DNA from: Bacteroidota bacterium
Lineage (GTDB): Bacteria > Bacteroidota > Bacteroidia > Bacteroidales > UBA7960
Assembly: GCA_007694165.1 (NCBI GenBank)
Contig: RECE01000196.1
Span: 1 to 36,163 of the forward strand
DNA length: 36,163 nt
Direction of reading: 5' to 3'
A program made the position numbers and the translations under genes. Below the pieces are notes generated by a model, which did not search any database, had not been told where the DNA came from, and was given only the letters and a program-made list of their open reading frames with translations. Below, piece by piece: positions 1 to 8,823 of this stretch; within the stretch, counting starts at the first letter, position 1; each line of letters opens with the position of its first letter.

Positions 1-1494
1 GGAATCCTTAAAGAAGGTGCCCAGGTTTCTCACGATTATGAAAATCCGGGCGCCTATCCTTTCCGGCTTATCATAGAAGACCCGCAGAACGGTTGTATTA
101 TTGACACTATCATTACCGTCAGACTGGCTACCTTTCCCAACTTCGACAATACCATTGCTACTGCCGATACGGTTTGCTCGGGAGAAATTTTCAGCCTTGT
201 GGGCAATGTGAATACCATTTCCTGGACAGGTTTCCCTACCGTGGTAGATACGGTTGCCTTTGTGGGTATAGACGAAATGTTTGTTTCCAGCCTTGTTTTT
301 GATGTTTTTTCTGAAGAGCAACAGATTGTATTTCAGGATGATTTCGACCGTATATGCATCAACATAGAGCACGAAGACTTCGGACACCTGATTTTCGAAT
401 TGCAATGCCCCAATGGTTCATCCGTTGTATTGCACGATATCGGCCCCGGAGGGGCGCACCTTGGAGAGCCTGTTGTTTTGCTCTACAACGAAACACCCGG
501 AGATATTCCCGGAGTGGGTTATGAATACTGTTTCACCACTTCGCCCCAGTATGGCTTAATGAATGAAACCTCCTTCCAGTTTCACAACTATACTGACCAG
601 GCAGGCGACCTGTATTTCAATCAGCCCTACCTTCCCCAGGGGAGCTATACCCCTGCAGAGTCGTTCCAGAACCTTATTGGGTGCCCGCTCAACGGAGAAT
701 GGACTGTTACTGTGGAAGATGTTGTGACAGGTACTTCTGGCCATGTTATGGGATGGAGTTTGTTTTTCAATGAAGATTTTTATCCCGATTCTCTTATTTT
801 CACTCCTGAGATTGTGGAAGCAAAATGGTTTGACCAAAACGGCAATGAGCTGGGCAATAACCCGGTATCCACAAGCGTAGAAACTGAAGTATTAGAACAT
901 TTTGAATTTACCTTCAGGGCAACCGACAATTTTGGCTGCCAGTGGGATACTACCCTTGTAATTACCGTTCAGCCGCTGCCCAAGGCTGAAATTGTTTCGG
1001 AATTGGAAATTCCTGTTTGTGAAGGCGATTCTACGATCCTAACGGTTCAGGCAAATTTGATTGGCGATGAGATTCACTGGCTTTACCAGTGGATGATTGA
1101 AGGAGAAGAACTGGAAGGTCGTATTTATGACACCATAATGGCCAAACAGGTAGCCACCTATATGGTGCGGGTAACAGACACCATAACAGGATGCTCTGAC
1201 TTTTTCGACCTGGCCGTCACAGATCAAAACTGCGATCTGAACGTTCCTAATGTTTTCACTCCCAACAACGACGGAATCAATGATGTTTTTGAGATAGAAA
1301 ACCTGGAACATTATCCGGGCAGTGTTATGGTGATTTACAACCGCCATGGGAAGAAGGTATTTGAACACAACGATTACTATCTTAACTGGTGGGATGGTTC
1401 CAATCAGCCGGAGGGAACTTATTATTATGTTCTTACCTATAAAAGGCAGGGAGTGCGAAAACAAACACAGGGAGTCATAACTATTATTCGTTAA
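1..1494 (+). CDS. Secreted P-domain protein with gliding-motility/T9SS C-terminal domain (5' truncated)
   Basis: The reading frame is open from base 1, so the N-terminus lies outside the window and 497 residues are visible. Roughly residues 85-265 resemble a proprotein-convertase P (Homo B-like) beta-sandwich: a segment about limiting flow of a polar signal over the surface (FGHLIFELQCPNGSS), a conserved LIGCPLNGEWTVTVED stretch and a GWSLFF end. A PKD/Ig-like segment follows. The last ~80 residues, starting at NVFTPNNDGINDVF and ending in GVITIIR, match the gliding motility-associated C-terminal domain (CHU_C type). In known Bacteroidota proteins this tail directs export by the type IX secretion system and attachment to the cell surface. 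The protein is therefore probably a large surface adhesin-like or modular protein. Cargo function is unknown because most of the protein is missing. The family assignment of the tail is strong; the P-domain call is good. Confidence 0.85.
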   Translation, partial: GILKEGAQVSHDYENPGAYPFRLIIEDPQNGCIIDTIITVRLATFPNFDNTIATADTVCSGEIFSLVGNVNTISWTGFPTVVDTVAFVGIDEMFVSSLVFDVFSEEQQIVFQDDFDRICINIEHEDFGHLIFELQCPNGSSVVLHDIGPGGAHLGEPVVLLYNETPGDIPGVGYEYCFTTSPQYGLMNETSFQFHNYTDQAGDLYFNQPYLPQGSYTPAESFQNLIGCPLNGEWTVTVEDVVTGTSGHVMGWSLFFNEDFYPDSLIFTPEIVEAKWFDQNGNELGNNPVSTSVETEVLEHFEFTFRATDNFGCQWDTTLVITVQPLPKAEIVSELEIPVCEGDSTILTVQANLIGDEIHWLYQWMIEGEELEGRIYDTIMAKQVATYMVRVTDTITGCSDFFDLAVTDQNCDLNVPNVFTPNNDGINDVFEIENLEHYPGSVMVIYNRHGKKVFEHNDYYLNWWDGSNQPEGTYYYVLTYKRQGVRKQTQGVITIIR

Positions 1495-1546
1495 ATCTCC
1501 ACTTCTATCACACTAGCTTTTAAGCAAATCCATGGTCTTATTGATG

Positions 1547-1565
1547 AGTAATAAAATTTATTACT
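1547..1565. promoter_or_regulatory. 19-bp palindrome next to the abgT promoter (possible operator)
   Basis: AGTAATAAAATTTATTACT is two 9-bp inverted half-sites (AGTAATAAA) around one central base. It ends six bases before the -33 element of the promoter at 1572-1602. The position suits a regulator-binding site, but AT-rich palindromes can also be chance or a weak terminator for the gene ending at 1494. Confidence 0.35.
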
Positions 1566-1571
1566 TAATCC

Positions 1572-1602
1572 TTTGCTGGTATGCCTGAATGATTTATTTT
1601 TG
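1572..1602 (+). promoter_or_regulatory. Bacteroidota-type promoter for the AbgT transporter
   Basis: TTTG at 1572-1575, a 19-base spacer, then TATTTTTG at 1595-1602. This fits the Bacteroidota primary sigma consensus TTTG-N19-TAnnTTTG exactly. It lies 46 bases before the chosen ATG at 1649. Confidence 0.7.
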
Positions 1603-1648
1603 GGCCTTCTAAACATAAACCAATCTATTGACTTTCAATAAAAAAATT

Positions 1649-3307
1649 ATGAGCGAAAAGGACAAATCTAAGAATGATGGTGTTTTTAAAAAAATACTGG
1701 ACAAGGTAGAGGTTGTTGGAAACAAGCTACCACAACCGGTTACTTTGTTTGCCATTTTGATGGGGGTAGTGCTACTGCTGTCATGGATATTTGGAGGAAT
1801 CAGTGTACTGAAGCCCGGAACCGGAGGTGAAACAGATGTAGCTGCTGAATTTATTGTTGTTGAAAACCTTTTAACCAAAGGTGGTATTCAGAGAATTTTC
1901 ACAAGCATGGTAAACGTTTTTGCCACTTTCCCACCCCTGGGTCTTGTGCTTGTAGTAATGTTAGGTATTGGAGTTGCAGAGCATACCGGCATGATTGCCG
2001 TTGCTTTGAGATTGTTTGTTTCTAAAATTCCTAAATATCTTATCACTTTTTCAATTGTTGTGGCAGGTATGATAAGCTCTGTAGCTGCTGATGCAGGCTA
2101 CGTAGTTCTCATACCCATGGGTGCCGCACTCTTTATGGGAATGGGGCGTCATCCCCTTGCCGGTATTGCAGCGGCATTTGCAGGAGTATCTGGTGGCTTT
2201 GGAGCCAACTTCCTCCCCACCGGTCTCGACCCGATGATTGCTGCCTTTACCGAACCCGCCGCCCAGATTATCGACGCTGCTTATACGGTTAACCCGCTTT
2301 CCAACTGGTACCTCATGGCTGCTTCTGTGCCTCTGGTAGGTATTGCCGGCACATGGGTTACGGAAAAAATTGTTGTTCCCCGCTTAGGCGATTACCGTCC
2401 TGACGGTGAACTGCTGGCCCCTGAAACCAACGATGTGACCCCAAGAGAAAAGAAAGCGCTCAAGTGGTCTTTCTTTGCCGTATTCATTGTACTGGTGCTG
2501 GTAGCTATCGCAATTGTTCCTTCAGAAGGTTTGCTGCGTGGTGAACTTGACCCAAACACAGGAAGCAACAGCTTCAGACCCTTTTACGACTCTCTTGTAC
2601 CCATCATGTTTCTGATTTTCTTTATTGCGGGTCTGGTGTATGGTATAGCTTCCAAAACCATCAAGAGCGACAAAGATGTATCCGACATGACAGCCAAGTC
2701 AATGTCAACCATGGGTCTTTATATTGTAATTGCATTTGTTGCCGCTCAGTTTGTGGCTTACTTCAACTGGTCCAACCTGGGCAGTGTACTTGCCGTAAAA
2801 GGTTCTGACGGTCTCAATGCCATCGGATTTACAGGCATTCCTTTGCTGGTTGCATTCATTCTTATTGCATCACTGGTGAACCTTATCATGGGCAGTGCAT
2901 CCGCAAAATGGGCGTTGTTAGCTCCCATCTTTGTCCCCATGCTTATGCTTATGGGGTATTCTCCTGAAGTTACCCAGGCGGCTTACCGTATTGGCGACTC
3001 ATACTCCAATATCCTTACTCCATTGCTCCCCTACTTCCCGCTGGTAATCGTTTTTGCCCAGAAGTACGATAAAACTGCCGGTATCGGAACACTCATTTCA
3101 ATGATGCTTCCCTACGCCGTGGCATTTATGATAGCAAGGATTCCCATGTTTATAATCTGGATTTGGCTGGGACTGCCCCTGGGTATCGAAGGCCCCATCT
3201 ATTATGATGCTGATGCTGCAACTACTGAAGTGATGGAAGCAAAGGAAATCTCAACTGATGATTTGCTTGCCGAAAACACTTTGCTGTTAGATAATTTCAC
3301 TAAATAA
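1649..3307 (+). CDS. abgT: AbgT-family transporter
   Basis: This is a 552-residue inner-membrane protein of about a dozen hydrophobic segments in the AbgT family. Members import p-aminobenzoyl-glutamate in E. coli (AbgT); relatives such as MtrF and YdaH export sulfonamide-type antimetabolites, so the transport direction here is not settled. Family marks seen are an N-terminal GNKLPQPVTLF segment just before the first membrane helix, GGFGANFLPTGLDPMIAAFTEPAAQ in the middle, and a C-terminal stretch running from SASAKWALLAPIFVP to AYRIGDSYSNILTPLLPYFP. The ATG at 1649 was chosen over an upstream TTG at 1628 because it is the first ATG and the protein then starts with a short charged tail as in relatives. 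A consensus promoter lies upstream and a strong hairpin follows, so it is probably transcribed alone. No abgA or abgB hydrolase genes are adjacent. Confidence 0.9.
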   Translation: MSEKDKSKNDGVFKKILDKVEVVGNKLPQPVTLFAILMGVVLLLSWIFGGISVLKPGTGGETDVAAEFIVVENLLTKGGIQRIFTSMVNVFATFPPLGLVLVVMLGIGVAEHTGMIAVALRLFVSKIPKYLITFSIVVAGMISSVAADAGYVVLIPMGAALFMGMGRHPLAGIAAAFAGVSGGFGANFLPTGLDPMIAAFTEPAAQIIDAAYTVNPLSNWYLMAASVPLVGIAGTWVTEKIVVPRLGDYRPDGELLAPETNDVTPREKKALKWSFFAVFIVLVLVAIAIVPSEGLLRGELDPNTGSNSFRPFYDSLVPIMFLIFFIAGLVYGIASKTIKSDKDVSDMTAKSMSTMGLYIVIAFVAAQFVAYFNWSNLGSVLAVKGSDGLNAIGFTGIPLLVAFILIASLVNLIMGSASAKWALLAPIFVPMLMLMGYSPEVTQAAYRIGDSYSNILTPLLPYFPLVIVFAQKYDKTAGIGTLISMMLPYAVAFMIARIPMFIIWIWLGLPLGIEGPIYYDADAATTEVMEAKEISTDDLLAENTLLLDNFTK

Positions 3308-3313
3308 CAATAA

Positions 3314-3351
3314 GTTTGGCATGCTGCATCATTGAATGCAGCATGCCAAAC
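3314..3351 (+). terminator. Strong hairpin terminator after the AbgT gene
   Basis: A perfect 16-bp inverted repeat (GTTTGGCATGCTGCAT and its complement) with a six-base loop starts seven bases after the stop codon. No long T-run follows, so termination is inferred from stem strength and position. Confidence 0.7.
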
Positions 3352-3383
3352 CTGCTTAACAGAAAACTGACAACCGCAAAAAA

Positions 3384-4247
3384 ATGAGTGACTTTTGTCT
3401 ATTTGTATCAGACCTGCACGGAAAGGTTAACCGCTACGAAAAACTCTTTGCATTTCTTGAAGAAGCAAAACCTTCTGCCTTGTTTATTGGTGGCGACATT
3501 TTACCTTCGAGCGTATTGCATAGTTTCAGGGCCGGCGAGAACAAGCCGGACTTTGTAACAGATTACCTTGCTACCAGGTTTGAGGAGTTAAAAGGCAAAT
3601 TGGCCAACAGGTTTCCACGCATTTTTGTCATTATGGGAAATGATGATCCCAAAATAGAAGAAGAAACATTGATTGAATTTGAGAAAAAGGGCTTGTGGGA
3701 GTATATCCATGGAAAGGTTGTAACTTTTGGCCAACACCAGATTATGGGCTATTCCTATGTACCCCCCACGCCTTTTTTGCTCAAAGACTGGGAAAGATAC
3801 GATACGGATCATACCGTGCAGGCAGGTTGTGTAAAACCTGAAGATGGATTTCGCACTTTCCAGACCGATGGCAATGATTACCAAATTACCATCAGCGATG
3901 ATCTCAAAGAGCTTTCCACAAGCATTGACCCTGCACGCACAATTTGCCTCTTCCACTCACCTCCCTACCATACCGGACTTGACCGGGTAGCCATGGATGG
4001 CATCAGTGTTGAAAACAGCCAGGCTGATATTTATGTGGGCAGCAAAGCCATCAAAAGTTTTATCAAAACCCAGCAACCCTTGCTTACTTTGCACGGCCAC
4101 ATTCACGAATCATCGCGCTTAACCGGTGTATGGAAAGAGAAAGCAGATAAAACAGTATCCATTTCTGCGGCTTACGAGGGTCCGGGATTGGCAGTAGTTA
4201 AATTCTTCGCATCAGCTCCTTTTGATGCAGAAAGAATCATTTTGTAA
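3384..4247 (+). CDS. Calcineurin-like metallophosphoesterase
   Basis: This 287-residue cytoplasmic protein carries the ordered metal-binding motifs of the calcineurin-like phosphoesterase superfamily: D10-x-H12 (SDLHG), GGD at 36-38, GNDD at 85-88, H191 in FHSPPYHT and HGHIH at 237-241. These would hold a two-metal centre that hydrolyses a phosphoester. The substrate cannot be read from the sequence; family members act on cyclic nucleotides, nucleotides, lipids or phosphoproteins. There is no signal peptide or membrane helix. The ATG at 3384 follows an A-rich leader. It lies between the AbgT terminator and a TPR gene 125 bases downstream, with no evidence of a shared role. Superfamily assignment is firm; physiological role is unknown. 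Confidence 0.88.
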   Translation: MSDFCLFVSDLHGKVNRYEKLFAFLEEAKPSALFIGGDILPSSVLHSFRAGENKPDFVTDYLATRFEELKGKLANRFPRIFVIMGNDDPKIEEETLIEFEKKGLWEYIHGKVVTFGQHQIMGYSYVPPTPFLLKDWERYDTDHTVQAGCVKPEDGFRTFQTDGNDYQITISDDLKELSTSIDPARTICLFHSPPYHTGLDRVAMDGISVENSQADIYVGSKAIKSFIKTQQPLLTLHGHIHESSRLTGVWKEKADKTVSISAAYEGPGLAVVKFFASAPFDAERIIL

Positions 4248-4372
4248 ACAATGCCCCAACTTCCCTGTTTAAAGACTTAATACAAGGAAGACTTCGGAAA
4301 AGCAATAATACCTGATTGCCTCCCATCCTTCAACTCACAATTTGCATCAACCTTTTAGGGAATAATCATATT

Positions 4373-6607
4373 ATGGACAGCACTTCAGTAAAGAAAACCT
4401 ACAGCAACATCAGCGAGAGTCTTCACAACAGAAGGGTTTTGGATGCCATTGAAGAAATCAGAAAACTCATTACCCAATCGGGCAGGGAATATTTTGGAGA
4501 TCAATTGGCACAGCATTCTATGACCTACGAAAATATTCTCCGACACTCATTTGGGAAAATCAAAGATCCGCAAAGGACCAACATTTACCTTTATCTGAAA
4601 CGCAACCTGCTGGAACTGGCAGATGAACTCCAGGAAAAAATCCTGACAGACATAGCTGCAGAAAACGTGTACCATCAAAAAAAACAATTTGACCGCACAA
4701 GAAGTGCAGAAAGAAGCCAGGCCCTTGCCTACCTTGAAAGTCTTGCCTTTAACAAAGAGCTTTCTTCCATTCTTGAGGGAGTAAGTTTTTCAGAAGAACA
4801 ATCTACTCCTGCCCGTGAAGAGGCCTTGATCAAAATATTCAATATTATCTGGCTCTCTGATAAATATTCAGAAACAGAGATAGAACTTCTTGATGCTGTT
4901 TGTGACTCAGAACATTTCCCCTGGCACGACAAGAGCCTCATTGTAAGCGCACTTACACTAAGCCTGCTACGATATTTCGATGTAAACAAATTTTTGTTAC
5001 TGTTTCGCTTTGTTCACTCAAAGCAGCAGTTTACATGGCAAAGAGCACTGGTAGGATTGTTTCTGTGTTTCCTCAAATACAACGATCGCTTCTATCTATA
5101 CCCGGTACTGGAAGAAAAAACAATTGAGCTATCTCAAACCGATGATATTCAAAAGAACCTGGAAGCAATACTCATACAGTTTACCAAAACAAGGGAAACA
5201 GAAAGTGTGAGCAAGAAATGGCAGGAAGAAATTTTACCTGCCATGATGAAGCTCAGGCCCAAAATAGAAGAAAAGCTGGATCTGGAAAATATTTTCAAAG
5301 ATGAATTCGGGGAGGAAAAAAACCCGGAGTGGGAAACTGTCTTCGAAGATGCTCCCGATTTACTTGACAAGCTACAGGAGTTTACAGAGATGCAGATGGA
5401 AGGAATGGATGTTTTCATGAGCGCTTTCTCTCAATTAAAAAACTTCCCCTTTTTCCAGAAGATCAGCAACTGGTTTGTCCCTTTTTACAACGAAAATCAG
5501 GCCATCCAACCTTTTCTCAAAAGTGCCGACAGCAAAGTCGACCTGAGCCCGCTGGTAGAGAAGCTTGAGAAAACCTATTTTATGTGCAACAGCGACAAAT
5601 ACTCCTTTTGCATCAACCTGAGCCTTATCCCCGAGCAGCAAAAAGGGATGATGCTCAACATGGCCAATGCCGAAATGGATAGCGTTTCAGAGATAGAAAA
5701 ATCTGAAGGTTTGATCAATGATTTTGCAACCACCAAAAGCATTTACACCCAGTATCTGCAGGATTTGTATCGTTTTTTCAAACTTCACCCCTGGAAAAAA
5801 GAATTTCAGGACGTCTTCCTGTGGGAACCCGATATCTTCAATACGGCCTTCATTAAAAGCATTATTACGGATTCCAAAACCATCCGCAACATTGCAGAGT
5901 TCTATTTCGACAAGCAGTTTTACCCTTATGCATTAAACATTTTTCTCTCCTTGCTCGAAAGAAACAAAAAGGACATTGAGCTTTTTGAAAAAATCGCATT
6001 CTGTTATGAAAAGACAGGAGATTTTCAAAATGCGCTGGACTTTTACAAAAAAGCAGAGCTTATCGAAACAGAAAGGTTGTGGATTACAAAAAAAATAGCC
6101 TTCTGTTCGAAATTCCTGAATCGTTGGGATGAAGCACTTACCTACTACAGACTTGCGGAAAAAAGAAATCCGGAAGACATGAAAGTACAGGCCAACATCG
6201 GGCAATGCCTGATTCACCTCGAACAATATGAAGAAGCACTGCAATACTATTTTAAAGTGGAAGTTTTGGCACCTGAAAACCACAAAATCCGCAGACCCCT
6301 GGCCTGGTGTTCCTTTGCAACAGGCAAATTCGATACAGCAGCAGACTATCTTAACAGACTGCTGGCCGGGGATCCGGAGAACCGCCACGACCTGCTCAAT
6401 CTTGGCCACGCCCTCTGGTGTATGAAAGAAGAAGAACAAGCGCTGGAAGCTTACAAGAAGAGTGTTGCAAGTTTTAAAAACTTCAGGAATTTTGAAACTT
6501 CTTTCCTGGAAGATAAAAAACACCTGCTAAAGCATGGAGTTGACGAATTTGATATAGACCTCATGATTGAGTTTCTTAAATCAGGAGATAATCTGGAAAC
6601 ACTCTAA
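4373..6607 (+). CDS. Large cytoplasmic TPR-repeat protein, function unknown
   Basis: From the ATG at 4373 the product is 744 residues with no signal peptide or membrane helix. A TTG at 4316 would add 19 residues, but the ATG gives a better N-terminus. The first ~500 residues are helical and charged and match no family I recognise. From about residue 515 to 730 there are at least five tetratricopeptide repeats, visible as recurring units such as AFCYEKTGDFQNALDFYKKA, IGQCLIHLEQYEEALQYYFK and LGHALWCMKEEEQALEAYKK. TPR arrays usually mediate protein-protein contacts, so a scaffold or co-chaperone-like role is plausible but unproven. A hairpin terminator follows at 6666-6698. The neighbours give no functional link. 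Confidence 0.8.
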   Translation: MDSTSVKKTYSNISESLHNRRVLDAIEEIRKLITQSGREYFGDQLAQHSMTYENILRHSFGKIKDPQRTNIYLYLKRNLLELADELQEKILTDIAAENVYHQKKQFDRTRSAERSQALAYLESLAFNKELSSILEGVSFSEEQSTPAREEALIKIFNIIWLSDKYSETEIELLDAVCDSEHFPWHDKSLIVSALTLSLLRYFDVNKFLLLFRFVHSKQQFTWQRALVGLFLCFLKYNDRFYLYPVLEEKTIELSQTDDIQKNLEAILIQFTKTRETESVSKKWQEEILPAMMKLRPKIEEKLDLENIFKDEFGEEKNPEWETVFEDAPDLLDKLQEFTEMQMEGMDVFMSAFSQLKNFPFFQKISNWFVPFYNENQAIQPFLKSADSKVDLSPLVEKLEKTYFMCNSDKYSFCINLSLIPEQQKGMMLNMANAEMDSVSEIEKSEGLINDFATTKSIYTQYLQDLYRFFKLHPWKKEFQDVFLWEPDIFNTAFIKSIITDSKTIRNIAEFYFDKQFYPYALNIFLSLLERNKKDIELFEKIAFCYEKTGDFQNALDFYKKAELIETERLWITKKIAFCSKFLNRWDEALTYYRLAEKRNPEDMKVQANIGQCLIHLEQYEEALQYYFKVEVLAPENHKIRRPLAWCSFATGKFDTAADYLNRLLAGDPENRHDLLNLGHALWCMKEEEQALEAYKKSVASFKNFRNFETSFLEDKKHLLKHGVDEFDIDLMIEFLKSGDNLETL

Positions 6608-7338
6608 TCCTTAATCTTCAGACACTTGGAAGATTTTTCAAAAAAAAGATCATTTTTTTATATAAAAGACGCAGCGTTTTACCCCTTCGCTGCGTCTTCT
6701 TAATATAACGCTCTTAAAAAAAACCGGGGTTATCGCCTTTCTGCCTTAAATATCAGACTTTTTTAATTGAACCAAGACTCCCCAACAATCATAGCTTGTC
6801 CATTGGAAGGTACTCCGGTTTTTTTCTCTGACTTTTTTAAAACATTATAATACCCAAATTTTTGCTCTTTGTAGTATTGACAACAAAACTTTAACAGGAA
6901 AAACATGCTATACTCTTTACTTTAAAGATTATTCCATAATTTTTCCAAATTGTACGTTTTGATTTCAGGGTTAATGAAATGGCCGTCTCTTTTGCGTTTT
7001 CCACTAAAACAACAAAGTGTGCATCAACATTAACCAATTCAGCTATCCTGCGCGGCCATTTACCCTGGATCAAAAACGTACATGGAAAAGAAGTTTATTC
7101 CTGCATGATTTTTTGTATTGGCAGGCTTTGATTTGGTTATCCCTGCACAGCCAAATTTAGCCTGTCTTTTTTTTCTCTTCTTTCTTCATATGAAGATGGG
7201 ACACATGTTTGATATGAATTTTACGACAAATAAAACATTATATCCAACAATGCCCGGAAAAAATGGCCACAAACAGACAATCCAGATTATCATCAAAAAT
7301 AATCTCATATATAAAACAAAAGGATTACAGCACATTCA
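6608..7338. other. 731-bp non-coding stretch
   Basis: Apart from the hairpin at 6666-6698, this AT-rich stretch holds only short open frames. One minus-strand frame (6891-7073, 60 residues) looks slightly protein-like but has no recognised family and starts only at a TTG. No tRNA, repeat or consensus promoter was found before the lipoprotein gene. Confidence 0.6.
6666..6698 (+). terminator. Hairpin terminator after the TPR gene
   Basis: AAGACGCAGCG at 6666-6676 pairs perfectly with CGCTGCGTCTT at 6688-6698 around an 11-base loop. It begins 58 bases after the stop codon. Confidence 0.7.
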
Positions 7339-8127
7339 ATGAACAGTAAAATAGTATTTATCGTCAGTACCTTTTTTGCCCTTATCCTTTTCACATCTTG
7401 CTCAACAGATGATGAAAAGGATCATGCATTTAACTATATCAACCTTGAGTTTTACGAGCATTTCTCATCAGAAAATTCATTTATCCATTTTAACCTGAGC
7501 ACTTTAGAATCTTTTCCCTGCAACAATTTCACCCTGGAAGTTCAGGTGGAAACCTATACAGGACATACAGAGATTCAGGTTATTGATATTGATGTCCCCG
7601 ACATTTGCATTACCACCATTGGTCCGGCAACTCAACTGTTGCAAATAGCCCCCCCCAATGAGATAAACCCAAATTTCACCTTATGGGTTAATGACAAGAG
7701 GCATGAATTCAAAATCAATATTGCTGACAACCTCATCTCCATAGAACAAGGCAAGCCCTTTGACAATCATCTGTTTTTCAACTTTGACACCCTCATGCGT
7801 ATTCCGGAAAATACAGTTTGGGGGTATGTTATATTTGAGCAAAGCAAGAATGAAAAAAACAATATCTGGACTGAAATAATGAAGGCTTTCAAAGATGCAG
7901 GGGCTACGGAACTTTTGCTTGATAATGGATTCTATTACTATTTTTCGGTAAAGAACAACGAAATACAATTTGACAACATTAAACAGGATATAATCACTTT
8001 CCATTTTCATTTTGATGAGCCCCTGGAGGTTTTAACAGAAATATTTTACAGGGTAACTGAGCAATTCCAGGATACTGACATTCAATTAAGACTCTTCAAT
8101 ACAAAAGGAGAAAGATTTATCATGTAA
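7339..8127 (+). CDS. Unrecognised lipoprotein
   Basis: The 262-residue product begins with a typical lipoprotein signal: a short polar start (MNSK), a hydrophobic run, and the lipobox LFTSC with the lipidated cysteine at residue 21. The following residues STDDEKD are acidic, which in Bacteroidota often accompanies export of a lipoprotein to the cell surface. The rest is rich in beta-strand-like and aromatic segments and matches no family I recognise. The ATG at 7339 sits at the end of an A-rich leader. It stands alone between a long non-coding stretch and the sigma-factor promoter region 100 bases downstream. Lipoprotein status is well supported; function is unknown. Confidence 0.8.
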   Translation: MNSKIVFIVSTFFALILFTSCSTDDEKDHAFNYINLEFYEHFSSENSFIHFNLSTLESFPCNNFTLEVQVETYTGHTEIQVIDIDVPDICITTIGPATQLLQIAPPNEINPNFTLWVNDKRHEFKINIADNLISIEQGKPFDNHLFFNFDTLMRIPENTVWGYVIFEQSKNEKNNIWTEIMKAFKDAGATELLLDNGFYYYFSVKNNEIQFDNIKQDIITFHFHFDEPLEVLTEIFYRVTEQFQDTDIQLRLFNTKGERFIM

Positions 8128-8232
8128 ATGGCAGGGATTGCCCTTGCAAAACATTACGCTCTTTAATTTCTTTGCATTTTGGCCTGCGGCAATGCGGCAT
8201 AGTTTGTGCGTGCAATATCTAAAGTTTTTTTT

Positions 8233-8240
8233 TACTTTTG
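8233..8240 (+). promoter_or_regulatory. -7 box (TACTTTTG) upstream of the sigma-factor gene
   Basis: TACTTTTG matches TAnnTTTG exactly. The nearest upstream TTTG (8203-8206) is 26 bases away, longer than the usual spacing, so only the -7 element is clear. The box overlaps a TTG at 8238, which argues against that TTG being the start codon. Confidence 0.45.
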
Positions 8241-8264
8241 TTTACAGTACAAACCAGGATCCGT

Positions 8265-8816
8265 GTGGAAAGATTAAAAGAAATCGTGCGTGGTTGTATT
8301 AAGAACAACCGGCAAAGCCAAAGTGAACTCTACAAGATGTTTTCATCAAAAATGTATGGGGTTTGCATGCGCTATGCCGGTAATAGTTCTGATGCCCAGG
8401 ATATTTTGCAGGACGGATTTATAAAAGTTTTTGAAAATCTGAAGGGTTTCAAGTGGGATGGGTCTCTGGAAGGATGGATGAAACGAATCTTTGTCAACCT
8501 GGCTCTGGACAAATACAGAAGCAAAATAACAACGCTTTCTGTGGATGAGATGAACCAGGACAAAGATTTCACGGACAAAGAGGCTACAGCCCTTGACACC
8601 ATGTCGGAAAAAGAAATCCTTGCTCTGATAAAGCAATTACCCGATCAATACCGGTTGGTATTTAACCTTTATGTGATGGATGGGCATTCGCACAATGAGA
8701 TTGCCCAAATACTCGACATAGGTGTTTCAACCTCAAGGTCGAATCTGGCAAGAGCCAAAACGATATTAAAAGAAAAAATTGATTATCAATCCCAATGGAT
8801 TGAAAAAGCAATCTGA
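8265..8816 (+). CDS. ECF-type RNA polymerase sigma factor
   Basis: This small sigma-70 family protein (183 residues from the chosen GTG) has region 2 in the segment LYKMFSSKMYGVCMRYAGNSSDAQDILQDGFIKVFENL and onward to GWMKRIFVNLALDKYR, and region 4 as a helix-turn-helix (SHNEIAQILDIGVSTSRSNLARAKTILK). It lacks regions 1 and 3, as ECF sigma factors do. The longest frame starts at TTG 8238, but that codon lies inside a TAnnTTTG promoter box, so the in-frame GTG at 8265 (VERLKEIVRGC) is preferred and matches where relatives begin. The stop is seven bases before the ATG of the membrane-spanning partner at 8824, so the two are very probably one operon and a sigma/anti-sigma pair. The promoters it serves are unknown. 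Confidence 0.9.
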   Translation: MERLKEIVRGCIKNNRQSQSELYKMFSSKMYGVCMRYAGNSSDAQDILQDGFIKVFENLKGFKWDGSLEGWMKRIFVNLALDKYRSKITTLSVDEMNQDKDFTDKEATALDTMSEKEILALIKQLPDQYRLVFNLYVMDGHSHNEIAQILDIGVSTSRSNLARAKTILKEKIDYQSQWIEKAI

Positions 8817-8823
8817 CAAAATA

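Noticed and set aside
5933-6523. A 196-residue minus-strand open frame
   Set aside because: It is antisense to the TPR repeats and its Phe/Cys-rich composition reflects the complementary codons of the real gene.
6891-7073. A 60-residue minus-strand frame with protein-like stretches (IAELVNVDAHFVVLVENAKE)
   Set aside because: Weakly reminiscent of an HPr-like segment but without its conserved His or Ser motif, no ATG start and no relatives I can name; may be a decayed fragment, not enough to call.
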